From NCBI GenBank assembly GCA_021819255.1, contig JAKART010000155.1, positions 1 to 6,176 on the forward strand: a stretch of DNA of 6,176 bases. Reading direction: 5' to 3'. A program made the position numbers and the translations under genes. Below are positions 1-6,176 of the stretch, one piece after another. This DNA is from Acidobacteriota bacterium (GTDB lineage: Bacteria; Acidobacteriota; Terriglobia; Terriglobales; Acidobacteriaceae). The notes under the pieces were generated by a model that saw only the letters and a program-made list of their open reading frames with translations, ran no database searches and was not told where the DNA came from. Position 1 is the stretch's first letter. Each line of letters opens with the position of its first letter.

Positions 1-1831
1 CGTGGTAGTGGATGGAGATCACCTTGAAGACGCCGGTGTTTTCCACAATCAGGTTGATGGCCGGACCATTGCCCTTGGCGTTGTCGATGGCGGCGCGGAG
101 CAGGCCAGGGGTGAAGGCTCGATCGTTTACGGCGATGATCTGGAAGCCGGGAGCCAGACCTGCGTTGTAGCCGACGCCGCCGAGGATGACGTCGCCGAGG
201 GTGCCGTTGGCGCTCACCGTGAAGCCCAGCGAGTAGGTCGCGTCCAGACCATCGCTCTCACTCAGTTGCGACCAGTAGTTAGGCTTGTCGGTGTAGACCA
301 ACTGGTAGCCGGAGAGGGCGTTGATGCCCGCCATCTCCGGCGCATGAAGCTGGTTGGCGTCCAGCCGGGTGCGCAGGAAGGTTGCCCAGTCGTTGGGCAC
401 AACGGCGTTCAGACCGCTGACGATGTCCGCAAAGGTGTACGGCACAACTTCAGGCGGGGTATTGCCGCCCAGACCCTCAAAGGCCGCCAAAAAGTTGTTC
501 AGGCTCTTCTTACCTTTGGTCTTGGCGCGGATGGTTTCGTCAACCTCCAGCCAAAGCAGGTCGCCTTCATTGTAGTAGTCCACGTTGCGGCGCCAGTTGT
601 CGTAGGCGCCTCCGGCGTTGTAGAGGATCTGCGCGGCAGTCGCGGTATCCTGCAAATCGCGCCAGGTTCGCCCCGGGCGGGCATCGTCCAGGTCGGCTGC
701 AATCGTGGCGAGCCGGTCGCGGAAGACCTCCGGACTCCAGATGCCGCAACGGGCGGCGAGAACATCACCCAGGTAGTTGGTCAGTCCTTCATAGACCCAG
801 AGCAGGTCGCCTTTCATCGGTTCCTGGTAGTTGTCGGTGGCCAGACCGGCGGGCCGGCGGTACTTTCCGTTCCAGGAGTGAGTAAACTCGTGCGGCAGCA
901 GATCCCCCGCCTCAGCGAACATACCTTCATCGATGAAGGTCTTCTCCGGGACGCGGTCGTCGGAGGATTGATGATGCTCGAGGCCGAAGTGCGCAACCTG
1001 ATCTGAAAGCGTCACCAGGAAGTGATAGGAGTTGTAATGGCGAGAGTTGTACAGAACTCCCGTCTCGCGCACCAGCTTGGAAAACTGGTCGATGTGCTGC
1101 TGAGAAAGAGCCAGATCCTCCGGACCGTCACCGGCCAGTTCAAGATAGTGCCGGGGGGTAATGTCCGGGGCTAGATCGATCTCCCGGAAGTAGCGGCCTG
1201 AGAGGACGGGCGAGTCGATGAGCTGATACAAGGAGACCGTCTTGAAGACCACATGGGAGGAGCTTTGCGTAGCGTCTCCGGTGGGCTCCAGCGCCGTTCC
1301 GAAGCGCCAGCCCGGGGGGATGGTGATGGACGGCGACACCAGGATGTCATCCACCTTGGTGTGGGCGATGTCTCCGTTGAGCGGATAGACCAGAACGGTG
1401 TTCCAGCTCAGCAAAGCGAGATTGGCGCTGGTAGAGCCGCCCTCCGTGAAGTTGCCGGCTCCGGTTGCCAGGAAGTCCATCTTGACATCGAGCTGGGAGA
1501 CTCCAGCCGGAACCGTGATGTGATAGCTGTACATATCCACCGGATCCCGCTCCCACTTCACGCTCTGGCCGCCCGGGGTGGTAATGGAAAATCCGGCCTG
1601 GTTGATGAGGGGACCCGTAGGGCCGTGCTCGCCGGGAATCCACTCGGGATAGACAAGGGTCATCGGCATGGGTTGAGAGCCGGAAGCAACTGGGATGGTC
1701 TCCGTGGCGTGCAGGATCTTGCGGGGGGCATCCGTGAGATCAACCGCGAGGCTGATGGGGCTGGACTGCGCAGCGGCAGCCATCGTGGAGGCGCTCAGTA
1801 TGGCAAGGCAGATGCGGCGAAGGATCGACAT
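1..1831 (-). CDS. Secreted M61-family metallopeptidase with C-terminal PDZ domain (3' end cut by window edge)
   Basis: This frame is open from an ATG at 1831 to the left edge, giving 610 residues without a stop. The N-terminus (MSILRRICLAILSASTMAAA) is a typical signal peptide with likely cleavage near residue 21, so the enzyme should be exported. Residues about 25-205 form the beta-rich M61 N-terminal region. The catalytic part carries GLEHHQSS (283-290), the zinc motif HEFTH (314-318) followed by SWN, and EGLTNY, whose Glu348 lies 30 residues after His318 as expected for the third zinc ligand. Residues about 532-610 resemble a PDZ domain (LGFTV, then GYNAGLAPGFQIIAVN). M61 enzymes are related to glycyl aminopeptidase and cleave N-terminal residues from peptides; the substrate here is unknown. 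AGGAG lies 10 bases before the ATG. The gene follows the methyltransferase after 186 bp, where I see no convincing promoter or terminator. The family call is firm and the exact specificity is not. Confidence 0.93.
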   Translation of the reverse strand, partial: MSILRRICLAILSASTMAAAAQSSPISLAVDLTDAPRKILHATETIPVASGSQPMPMTLVYPEWIPGEHGPTGPLINQAGFSITTPGGQSVKWERDPVDMYSYHITVPAGVSQLDVKMDFLATGAGNFTEGGSTSANLALLSWNTVLVYPLNGDIAHTKVDDILVSPSITIPPGWRFGTALEPTGDATQSSSHVVFKTVSLYQLIDSPVLSGRYFREIDLAPDITPRHYLELAGDGPEDLALSQQHIDQFSKLVRETGVLYNSRHYNSYHFLVTLSDQVAHFGLEHHQSSDDRVPEKTFIDEGMFAEAGDLLPHEFTHSWNGKYRRPAGLATDNYQEPMKGDLLWVYEGLTNYLGDVLAARCGIWSPEVFRDRLATIAADLDDARPGRTWRDLQDTATAAQILYNAGGAYDNWRRNVDYYNEGDLLWLEVDETIRAKTKGKKSLNNFLAAFEGLGGNTPPEVVPYTFADIVSGLNAVVPNDWATFLRTRLDANQLHAPEMAGINALSGYQLVYTDKPNYWSQLSESDGLDATYSLGFTVSANGTLGDVILGGVGYNAGLAPGFQIIAVNDRAFTPGLLRAAIDNAKGNGPAINLIVENTGVFKVISIHYH

Positions 1832-2017
1832 GTCTCATTGACTCCTGGTAGGGAGACTAACATCTGCGGCTTGCTGAGAGACGGCGGCCGCCGGAAGAAC
1901 AGATACGCAAAACATACTGCGCCCGACGGCAAGCCCCGGTGCTTCGCGCGCGTTCGGTTTCCGTTGCTTAAGATCTGACCTGATGGCTGCATCTCATTCC
2001 ATGGATCATGTCTTGCA

Positions 2018-2659
2018 TCAGAGACGGCCGGTGCGTTTCTGCGCGATCACCAGACCACGCGGCGTGGGCAACAAAATGACCGAGATCAAACCTTCTGCCT
2101 CCATTTTGAGCGCCGCCTCACGGACGACTTTGAGGTGGGAGCTGGCATCGTGCATCAGGATGATCCCGTGCGGCTTGATCTGGGGCAGAAATCGCCGGAT
2201 CTCCTGCTCGCGGATCGGCATATCACTATCGCTGAAGAAGATGTCGATCATTCCATCGACCTGCATCTCCAGACTGGATTCGTTGCGCAGCTCAATCCAC
2301 GCCTCAAGGCCGGAGGCGGCGATCGTCTCTTTCGCCTTGCGAAACACGACTGGATCGTACTCGCAGCTCACGATCCTGCCGAAGCCGTTTTGCTTCAACC
2401 CTTCGGCAAGCCAGAGGGTGCTGACGCCCAGGAAGGATCCCGTCTCAACCACTCGATCCGGTTTCACGGTGGTGACCAGCGTGCGCAAAAACTCCAGCAC
2501 TTCGGCTTCGGCGGTCATGGAGTCGTACATGCTCCATCGCTCCGGGTGCGGACACTCAGGCGTCGCTCGATGATACTCCGTGAGCAGCGCTCCCTTGGCC
2601 CGCTCGGCCTGACGCATCACCTTGTGCTCTTGCTTCAGCTTCTTTCCAAACAGCGCCAT
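2018..2659 (-). CDS. Class I SAM-dependent methyltransferase (Methyltransf_24 / O-methyltransferase-like)
   Basis: A complete 213-residue cytoplasmic protein with no signal peptide or membrane segment. The Rossmann-type SAM site is visible: motif I VVETGSFLGVSTLWLAEG (70-87), an acidic residue after strand 2 that should hold the SAM ribose (CEYDP, 99-103), and strand 4 DIFFSDSD (139-146). Strand 5 with IILMHDAS (166-173) resembles the metal-or-acceptor region of the Methyltransf_24 and CmcI-like groups. The first 45 residues are charged and partly helical (KKLKQEHKVMRQAERAK) and may contribute to acceptor binding. The acceptor cannot be told from sequence. The ATG at 2659 is the only reasonable start, because no start codon lies between it and an in-frame stop at 2693-2695. 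The nearest Shine-Dalgarno-like run, GGGGAG, is 13 bases upstream, so initiation may be weak. The gene stands 452 bp from the oxidase operon and was probably transcribed separately. Confidence 0.82.
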   Translation of the reverse strand: MALFGKKLKQEHKVMRQAERAKGALLTEYHRATPECPHPERWSMYDSMTAEAEVLEFLRTLVTTVKPDRVVETGSFLGVSTLWLAEGLKQNGFGRIVSCEYDPVVFRKAKETIAASGLEAWIELRNESSLEMQVDGMIDIFFSDSDMPIREQEIRRFLPQIKPHGIILMHDASSHLKVVREAALKMEAEGLISVILLPTPRGLVIAQKRTGRL

Positions 2660-2689
2660 GCGCCTGACGGTTCTCCCCGTGGTCTCCCC

Positions 2690-2695
2690 ATTCTA
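2690..2695 (-). promoter_or_regulatory. Possible -10 box for the methyltransferase gene
   Basis: TAGAAT on the minus strand differs from the sigma-70 consensus TATAAT at one position and would put a transcript start about 24 bases before the ATG at 2659. No recognisable -35 hexamer sits 16-18 bases upstream, so this is only a suggestion. It also overlaps the in-frame TAG that closes the methyltransferase frame upstream. Confidence 0.25.
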
Positions 2696-2739
2696 GGCCA
2701 TTTCCCCTGATGACGGGTGTACGGAAGCGGGCGTTCAGT

Positions 2740-2763
2740 GGCGTTTTCATTGAGGAAAACGCC
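2740..2763. repeat. Perfect inverted repeat (9-bp stem, 6-base loop)
   Basis: GGCGTTTTC at 2740-2748 and GAAAACGCC at 2755-2763 pair perfectly around the loop ATTGAG. The stem lengthens by three more pairs (GTG/CAC) if one C bulges. Neither strand has a T-run after the stem, so a standard intrinsic terminator is not supported. It lies about 80-100 bases upstream of the methyltransferase ATG and downstream of coxD. It could therefore be a transcript-end structure for the oxidase operon or an operator for the methyltransferase. The structure is certain and the role is not. Confidence 0.5.
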
Positions 2764-2863
2764 CACAGGAGTCGTTCCCCTTGCTTCCACCTTCAGGGAA
2801 AATGGTCCAGTCCGCGGCGATTCATAGATGGAAGGTTGCCGGCCGCGGCAGCCCGCGAAGATC

Positions 2864-2893
2864 AGCCAAGACGCCAGAAGCTAAGACGCCTTG
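2864..2893. repeat. Two-copy 15-bp tandem repeat with AGCYAAGACGCC core
   Basis: Copy 1 (2864-2878, AGCCAAGACGCCAGA) and copy 2 (2879-2893, AGCTAAGACGCCTTG) share 11 of the first 12 bases. The AAGACGCC-type core resembles short intergenic repeats I recall from several G+C-rich genomes. That resemblance is from memory and has not been tested here. Confidence 0.45.
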
Positions 2894-2906
2894 CGAGCAA
2901 GGGCGT
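2886..2906 (-). terminator. Hairpin downstream of the oxidase operon, weak terminator candidate
   Basis: On the minus strand the transcript can form ACGCC(C)TTG, loop CTCG, CAAGGCGT: eight pairs with one bulged C. It is followed by CTTAGCTTCT, which is only modestly T-rich. It lies about 206 bases after the coxD stop, the right side for ending the oxidase transcript. The poor T-run and the distance keep confidence low. The hairpin may instead belong to the adjoining repeat. Confidence 0.25.
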
Positions 2907-3111
2907 ACCTGGCAGCGATCATTCTTTTGTTCCGCTGGAGCCCGCACAGAACGACATGCAGAGCTCGGTCTGGGTCTGTGGCCCAAGGGGTGAAAGAAGA
3001 GGCGGTCTTTTGCGTGAAGACGCTCTGCGGATCTTTCGGGCACATTGCTTGCGGCAAGAGAGCTTGCGCAGCGATGTCGCCGATGCTTGCCCTCCATCAC
3101 GGGACGAAGCT

Positions 3112-3447
3112 CTACCACATGCCCCAGGAACGGCTCATATAGTCGCTCATGGTCATGGTCACCATCACCAGGAACACGAAAACCCCTGCGCCGATGGTCA
3201 GCTTGATAAGGCGTGACTGGAAGGCCGCGTGCATGAAAAATAGCGCTCCGATGGTCGCCTGGGTGCAAGCGATTCCTACGGCGATCACCGCATTGGCCCA
3301 CTTGAGATCCACGAACGCCGCCGCGCAGGTCAGCCCCGTCAAGGCCAGCATGATGATATAGACAAAGAAGTACTGGAGCGGAGTCACGATGCGATGCTGG
3401 GCGTGCTCTGGATCGTTGAGGTGGGCGTGAGTGGCTTGATCAGTCAT
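3112..3447 (-). CDS. coxD: Cytochrome c oxidase subunit IV, prokaryotic type
   Basis: A complete 111-residue membrane protein with three predicted helices (about 23-45, 50-73 and 81-101), the size and topology of the prokaryotic subunit IV family (COX4_pro). The second helix contains TQATIGALFFMHAAF, and the third helix starts from a Lys-containing loop (RLIKLTIGAG), both typical of the family. It is the last gene of the coxB-ctaD-coxC-coxD order and would be a non-catalytic accessory subunit of the oxidase in the inner membrane. The first 20 residues hold four histidines (7, 9, 15, 18). AAGGA six bases before the ATG at 3447 supports the start. It follows coxC after an 85-bp gap that could form a CCCTTC/GAAGGG hairpin, and ends with TAG. 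Family assignment rests on length, topology and neighbours, because this subunit is poorly conserved. Confidence 0.88.
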   Translation of the reverse strand: MTDQATHAHLNDPEHAQHRIVTPLQYFFVYIIMLALTGLTCAAAFVDLKWANAVIAVGIACTQATIGALFFMHAAFQSRLIKLTIGAGVFVFLVMVTMTMSDYMSRSWGMW

Positions 3448-3533
3448 CGTATTTCCTTGGAGTTCCCTGGCCCTTCAGGGCAGCAGGCCGAAGGGGGAAG
3501 GAGCAGTTTGAACCGGCTGCCGGGTCAGGCGTT

Positions 3534-4292
3534 TCAGTGCATGGGATGACGGTTGATGAGATAGAGCAAAGGGTAAAGAAACAGCCAAACGACATCAATG
3601 AAATGCCAGTACAGAGCGAAGTTCTCCACCGGCGCCACATAACCGGCGCTGAAGTCGCCGCGCCTGGCCCTGGAAATGAGCCAGCAGAGAATGCCGAGAC
3701 CGATGATCATGTGCAGGGCGTGCATGCCGGTCATGGCAAAGTACAGGAAGAAGAAGACCTGGGTCTTTTGCGCCATGTCCGGAGGCAGAGGAGCCTCCTT
3801 GATCCCGTAGCCGGCGGGGTTGGTGAACATGGAGATATTGAAGTTGTTGCCGGGGATATGATGCAGCTCATACTTCTCGTGATACTCGCCGTACTTGAGA
3901 CTCAGGAAGAGGACGCCCAGCAGCGTGGTGGTCACCAGCATGGCCACCAGTAGTGAGCGTCTGCGCACCTCGGCCGCCCACACGCCGATGGCCATGCAGA
4001 AGCCGGAGGTGATCAGCACCATCGTGTTGATCGTGCCGATTCGCACGCTCAACTGGTTGGAGGCTACCACGAAGGCAGGGTAGTACCAGTTGCGATACAG
4101 AAGGTATGCCAGGAACATGCCGCCAAAGAACATAATCTCGGTCAGCAGAAACAGCCACATTCCGAAGCTGCCTGCTTCCCGCTGCTGCTCGACAGTCTCG
4201 AAGTGGTGGCGATGCTGAGGCAGAGAGACGTGGCCGTGCTCCTGTCCGGCATGGAGATCGGCTGGATCGGTTGTCGCCAGTGCGCTATCCAA
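3534..4292 (-). CDS. coxC: Cytochrome c oxidase subunit III, five-helix type
   Basis: A complete 252-residue protein with five predicted helices (about 43-66, 87-107, 112-132, 178-206, 226-246). It corresponds to bovine subunit III without its first two helices, the form common in caa3 oxidases. Landmarks are [10 protein letters not shown], where Glu52 matches the conserved helix III carboxylate (bovine Glu90), [10 protein letters not shown] (133-142), [11 protein letters not shown] (188-198) and [20 protein letters not shown] (226-245). Subunit III stabilises subunit I and helps proton uptake and O2 entry. Two oddities stand out: a His-rich N-terminus (His at 14, 19, 21, 27, 29, 30) and a long loop between helices 3 and 4 (about 138-177). 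The start is TTG at 4292, eight bases inside ctaD. No in-frame ATG occurs before residue 45, and GAGGTGA sits six bases upstream, so TTG is well supported. Translation is probably coupled to ctaD. Confidence 0.96.
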   Translation of the reverse strand: MDSALATTDPADLHAGQEHGHVSLPQHRHHFETVEQQREAGSFGMWLFLLTEIMFFGGMFLAYLLYRNWYYPAFVVASNQLSVRIGTINTMVLITSGFCMAIGVWAAEVRRRSLLVAMLVTTTLLGVLFLSLKYGEYHEKYELHHIPGNNFNISMFTNPAGYGIKEAPLPPDMAQKTQVFFFLYFAMTGMHALHMIIGLGILCWLISRARRGDFSAGYVAPVENFALYWHFIDVVWLFLYPLLYLINRHPMH

Positions 4293-5961
4293 CGGTGGTC
4301 ACCTCTTTCTTCGTCTTGTTCGCAAGCCACTCGTAGTCATAGACCTCATGGTCCATGATGGGTATCTCGGTAAAGTTTTCCGTCGGTGGCGGGGAGGCGA
4401 TCTGCCACTCCAGCCCCGTGGCCTGCCATGGATTGCTGCCGGCAATCGCTCCGTACTTCAACGACCAAGCCAGATAGAGCAAAGGCAGCATGTAGCCGAA
4501 GCCCAGGACGGTGGCCCCGGCCGTGGAGAGCACGTTTAGGACCTGGAACTCCGGCGGATAGGCGGCATAACGGCGGGGCAGACCCAGATAACCCAAAACG
4601 AACTGGGGAAGGAAGGTCAGATTGAATCCGATGAACGTGGTGACGGCGGCCAGCTTGGAGATGGTCTCCGGATACATTCTTCCGGTCATCTTAGGCCACC
4701 AGAAGTGAATTCCCGCCAGGAAGGCCATCAACCCGCCGCCCACCATTACAAAGTGGAAGTGGGCTACCACGAAGTAAGTTTCGGTCAGGTGAATATCCAT
4801 GCCCAGCGAACCAAGGAAGACGCCGGTGAGGCCGCCGATGGTGAAGAGCCCCATGAAGCCGAAGCAGTACAGCATGGGAGTCTCAAAGGTGATCGACCCC
4901 TTCTGCAAGGTAAACGCCCAGTTGAAGATCTTGATGGCGGAGGGCACCGCAACCAGCATGGTGAGCAGAGAGAAGACCAGCGCCGAGTAGCTGGACACGC
5001 CCATGATGAACATGTGGTGCTCCCAGACGAAGAAGCCGAACAGCGCAATGGCCACGGAGCTGAATGCCACCGCCGTATATCCGAAGATCCGTTTGCGGCT
5101 GAAGGTGGAGATAACCTCAGATACCACGCCCATGCCGGGCAGGATCATGATGTAGACGGCAGGATGGGAGTAGAACCAGAAGAGATGCTGAAACAGCAGC
5201 GGGTCTCCGCCTTTGGCCGGGTCGAAGATGCCGATGCCGAAGAGCCGCTCCAAAGCCACCAGCACGAGGGTGGTCGCCAGCACCGGGGTGCCCAGCACCA
5301 TGAGCAGCGAGGCCGCATAGTGCGACCAGAGAAATAGCGGCATGCGGAACCAGGTCATGCCCGGGCAGCGCATGCGATGGATGGTGACGATAAAGTTGAT
5401 ACCAGTAAGGATGGAACTGAATCCGGTGATGAAGATGGCCATCGCCGCGGTAATCACGTGCGTATTCAGATAGTGCGTCGAGAGCGGCGTGGTGAAGGTC
5501 CAGCCAGTGTCCACTCCGCCCAGCACCAACGCGGCCAAGGTGAGCGTTCCGCCGGCCATGTAGACATACCAGCTCAGCAGATTGAGCTTGGGGAACGCCA
5601 AGTCCTTAGCCCCAATCATCAGCGGAATCAGGAAGTTCCCCAGCACGCCTGGAATGGAGGGCACAAGGAAGAGGAAGATCATGATGAGGCCGTGCATGGT
5701 GAAGAACTTGTTGTAGGTGTCCGCCGCGACCAGGTCAGGCTGCGGCGTGAGCAGCTCCAGACGGATCAAGCCCGCAAAGGCTCCTCCAATAAAGAAGAAG
5801 AAGGTGACCGAGAACAGGTAGAGGAGGGCGATCCTCTTGTGGTCTTCGGTGAGCAGCCAACTCAGCAGACCATACTCGTTGTTAATGTAGTGCCGCTTGG
5901 GCAACTGCGCCGTGCTCTGGTCCGGCAAGGAGACGATGGTATTTCCAATCGCTGTACTCAT
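4285..5961 (-). CDS. ctaD: Cytochrome c oxidase subunit I, A2-type (caa3) heme-copper oxidase
   Basis: A complete 558-residue integral membrane protein with about twelve helices. It is the catalytic subunit that reduces O2 to water and pumps protons. Metal ligands are all present: His90 (TMHG) and His403 for the low-spin heme, His401 for the high-spin heme (VVAHFHFV), and His266, His315 and His316 for CuB. Tyr270 is the residue expected to crosslink to His266. Arg463-Arg464 (LPRRY) match the heme propionate arginines. The D-pathway entrance is intact (Asn109, Asp120, Asn127), as are the K-pathway residues Ser341 and Lys344. The helix VI motif is YSHPAVY (264-270), so the usual proton-relay Glu of HPEVY is Ala268; Tyr264-Ser265 mark the A2 subfamily. 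HDTYYVVAH of mitochondrial enzymes reads TETYFVVAH here. The start at 5961 has AAAGGTGA four bases upstream. The gene overlaps coxC by eight bases and ends with TAG. Confidence 0.98.
   Translation of the reverse strand: MSTAIGNTIVSLPDQSTAQLPKRHYINNEYGLLSWLLTEDHKRIALLYLFSVTFFFFIGGAFAGLIRLELLTPQPDLVAADTYNKFFTMHGLIMIFLFLVPSIPGVLGNFLIPLMIGAKDLAFPKLNLLSWYVYMAGGTLTLAALVLGGVDTGWTFTTPLSTHYLNTHVITAAMAIFITGFSSILTGINFIVTIHRMRCPGMTWFRMPLFLWSHYAASLLMVLGTPVLATTLVLVALERLFGIGIFDPAKGGDPLLFQHLFWFYSHPAVYIMILPGMGVVSEVISTFSRKRIFGYTAVAFSSVAIALFGFFVWEHHMFIMGVSSYSALVFSLLTMLVAVPSAIKIFNWAFTLQKGSITFETPMLYCFGFMGLFTIGGLTGVFLGSLGMDIHLTETYFVVAHFHFVMVGGGLMAFLAGIHFWWPKMTGRMYPETISKLAAVTTFIGFNLTFLPQFVLGYLGLPRRYAAYPPEFQVLNVLSTAGATVLGFGYMLPLLYLAWSLKYGAIAGSNPWQATGLEWQIASPPPTENFTEIPIMDHEVYDYEWLANKTKKEVTTVG
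4299..4306 (-). promoter_or_regulatory. Ribosome binding site of coxC that fixes its TTG start
   Basis: AGAGGTGA on the minus strand contains GAGGTGA, a seven-base match to the anti-Shine-Dalgarno sequence. It sits six bases before TTG at 4292 and lies wholly within the last codons of ctaD. Ribosomes finishing ctaD therefore pass directly over the coxC initiation site. Confidence 0.8.
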
Positions 5962-5965
5962 GGTT

Positions 5966-5973
5966 TCACCTTT
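5966..5973 (-). promoter_or_regulatory. Ribosome binding site of ctaD containing the coxB stop codon
   Basis: AAAGGTGA lies four bases before the ctaD ATG. Its last three bases, TGA (5966-5968), are the stop codon of coxB, so the two cistrons are separated by only four bases and are likely translationally coupled. Confidence 0.75.
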
Positions 5974-6176
5974 CCCCTGCTGCCTGTGGTGGCGTCGTGG
6001 GAGCAGATTCTCCGGATGCAGCCGTCACCAGCGTCTGCTGCACGCGGTAGTCGGACTGCATGTTCTTGATAAACTCCACCAGGTCGATCAGTCCGTCTTC
6101 GCTGATCTGGCCCTGGTAAGTGGGCATGATGGGAGCATATCCGGCCGTGACATGCGCGGAGGGGCTCAGGATGGCA
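5966..6176 (-). CDS. coxB: Cytochrome c oxidase subunit II with fused cytochrome c domain, C-terminal part only
   Basis: The last 69 residues are in the window; the 5' part lies beyond the right edge. The visible sequence contains [21 protein letters not shown], then VEFIKNM. This is the standard C-terminal half of a class I cytochrome c domain: the Met in APIMPTY (codon 6125-6127) is the distal heme ligand, and the last helix ([15 protein letters not shown]) closes the fold. The matching CXXCH heme motif and the CuA site should be upstream and cannot be seen. A cytochrome c domain at this place, directly before ctaD, identifies a caa3-type subunit II that takes electrons into CuA from its own heme. 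About 30 polar residues rich in Ala, Pro, Thr and Gln follow the domain as a flexible tail. The TGA stop is inside the ctaD ribosome binding site. Confidence 0.92.
   Translation of the reverse strand, partial: AILSPSAHVTAGYAPIMPTYQGQISEDGLIDLVEFIKNMQSDYRVQQTLVTAASGESAPTTPPQAAGER

Larger units (their letters stand above)
2660..3111. other. 452-bp non-coding stretch between coxD and the methyltransferase gene
   Basis: No convincing gene lies here. The minus-strand frame crossing 2822-3111 continues out of an alternate frame of coxD. The plus-strand frame over 2710-3216 runs antisense into coxD. Both translate to low-complexity Arg/Pro/Ala/His-rich sequence without domain motifs. What the stretch does hold is a 9-bp perfect inverted repeat near 2740-2763, a two-copy 15-bp tandem repeat at 2864-2893 and an adjoining hairpin at 2886-2906. 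A GCTTGCG direct repeat flanks a small GCAAG/CTTGC stem around 3047-3067. The end of the oxidase transcript should fall in this stretch. It could also contain a degenerate intergenic repeat element. Confidence 0.6.

Noticed and set aside
2..1006. 334-residue plus-strand open frame
   Set aside because: It is antisense to the M61 peptidase, codon-aligned with it, and its translation has no domain motif. The opposite strand has signal peptide, HExxH and PDZ signatures.
1882..1893. 12-bp palindrome CGGCGGCCGCCG before the M61 gene
   Set aside because: A short G+C-only palindrome is expected by chance in this composition and has no T-run or known operator form.
1253..1978. 241-residue plus-strand open frame
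   Set aside because: Antisense to the N-terminal half of the M61 gene, with Gly/Arg-rich low-information sequence and no family signature.
1832..2017. Possible promoter for the M61 gene (TTGCCG, 17 bases, TGCGTA)
   Set aside because: The -35-like hexamer is passable but the -10 match is poor, so it cannot be separated from chance.
2135..2710. 191-residue plus-strand open frame over the methyltransferase
   Set aside because: The minus strand carries clear SAM-binding motifs; this frame is its shadow.
2710..3216. 168-residue plus-strand frame covering the intergenic gap, ending in a His-rich segment
   Set aside because: It runs into coxD in antisense. The His-rich end (HGHGHHHQEH) comes from the complement of Met/Val/Thr codons of a coxD helix. 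There is no domain and no good ribosome binding site.
2822..3301. 159-residue minus-strand frame extending past the coxD stop
   Set aside because: Its first half is an alternate frame of coxD, and the rest is Arg/Pro-rich sequence without recognisable homology. I could not support it as a gene or a pseudogene.
4705..5337. 210-residue plus-strand frame, plus a 230-residue one at 5377-6069
   Set aside because: Both are Glu/His/Gln-rich complements of hydrophobic subunit I codons, a typical artefact opposite membrane protein genes.

Overview
The window is an ordinary stretch of bacterial chromosome with every supported gene on the minus strand. It reads from right to left as the 3' part of a caa3-type cytochrome c oxidase operon, then a stand-alone methyltransferase, then a secreted M61-family metallopeptidase that runs off the left edge. 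The G+C-rich third codon positions, the A2-type oxidase subunit I with a cytochrome c domain fused to subunit II, and the secreted M61 peptidase with a PDZ domain would all fit an acidobacterium (Terriglobia-like). That placement is an inference from gene flavour, since no marker gene is present.

Layout by gene. 5966-6176 is the C-terminal end of oxidase subunit II (coxB), including the Met-ligand half of its cytochrome c domain. 4285-5961 is the catalytic subunit I (ctaD). 3534-4292 is subunit III (coxC), which starts at a TTG inside the end of ctaD. 3112-3447 is the small subunit IV (coxD). 2660-3111 is a 452-bp non-coding stretch with hairpins and a short tandem repeat. 2018-2659 is a class I SAM-dependent methyltransferase. 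1-1831 is an M61 glycyl-aminopeptidase-like protein with a signal peptide, an HExxH zinc site and a PDZ domain; it is missing only its extreme C-terminus.

How the genes work together. coxB-ctaD-coxC-coxD is a tightly packed operon. The coxB stop codon lies inside the ctaD ribosome binding site, and ctaD overlaps coxC by 8 bp. The products would form one membrane complex that oxidises cytochrome c, reduces O2 and pumps protons. Subunit I keeps all heme and CuB ligands, the D-pathway entrance and the K-pathway lysine. It lacks the helix VI glutamate (YSHPAVY replaces the usual HPEVY), which defines A2-type enzymes. The methyltransferase and the peptidase have no evident functional link to the oxidase.

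No previously undescribed multi-gene system is visible. The observations worth a second look are residue-level features of the oxidase, its translation signals and the repeat-like intergenic region. The long plus-strand open frames are antisense shadows of G+C-rich genes.
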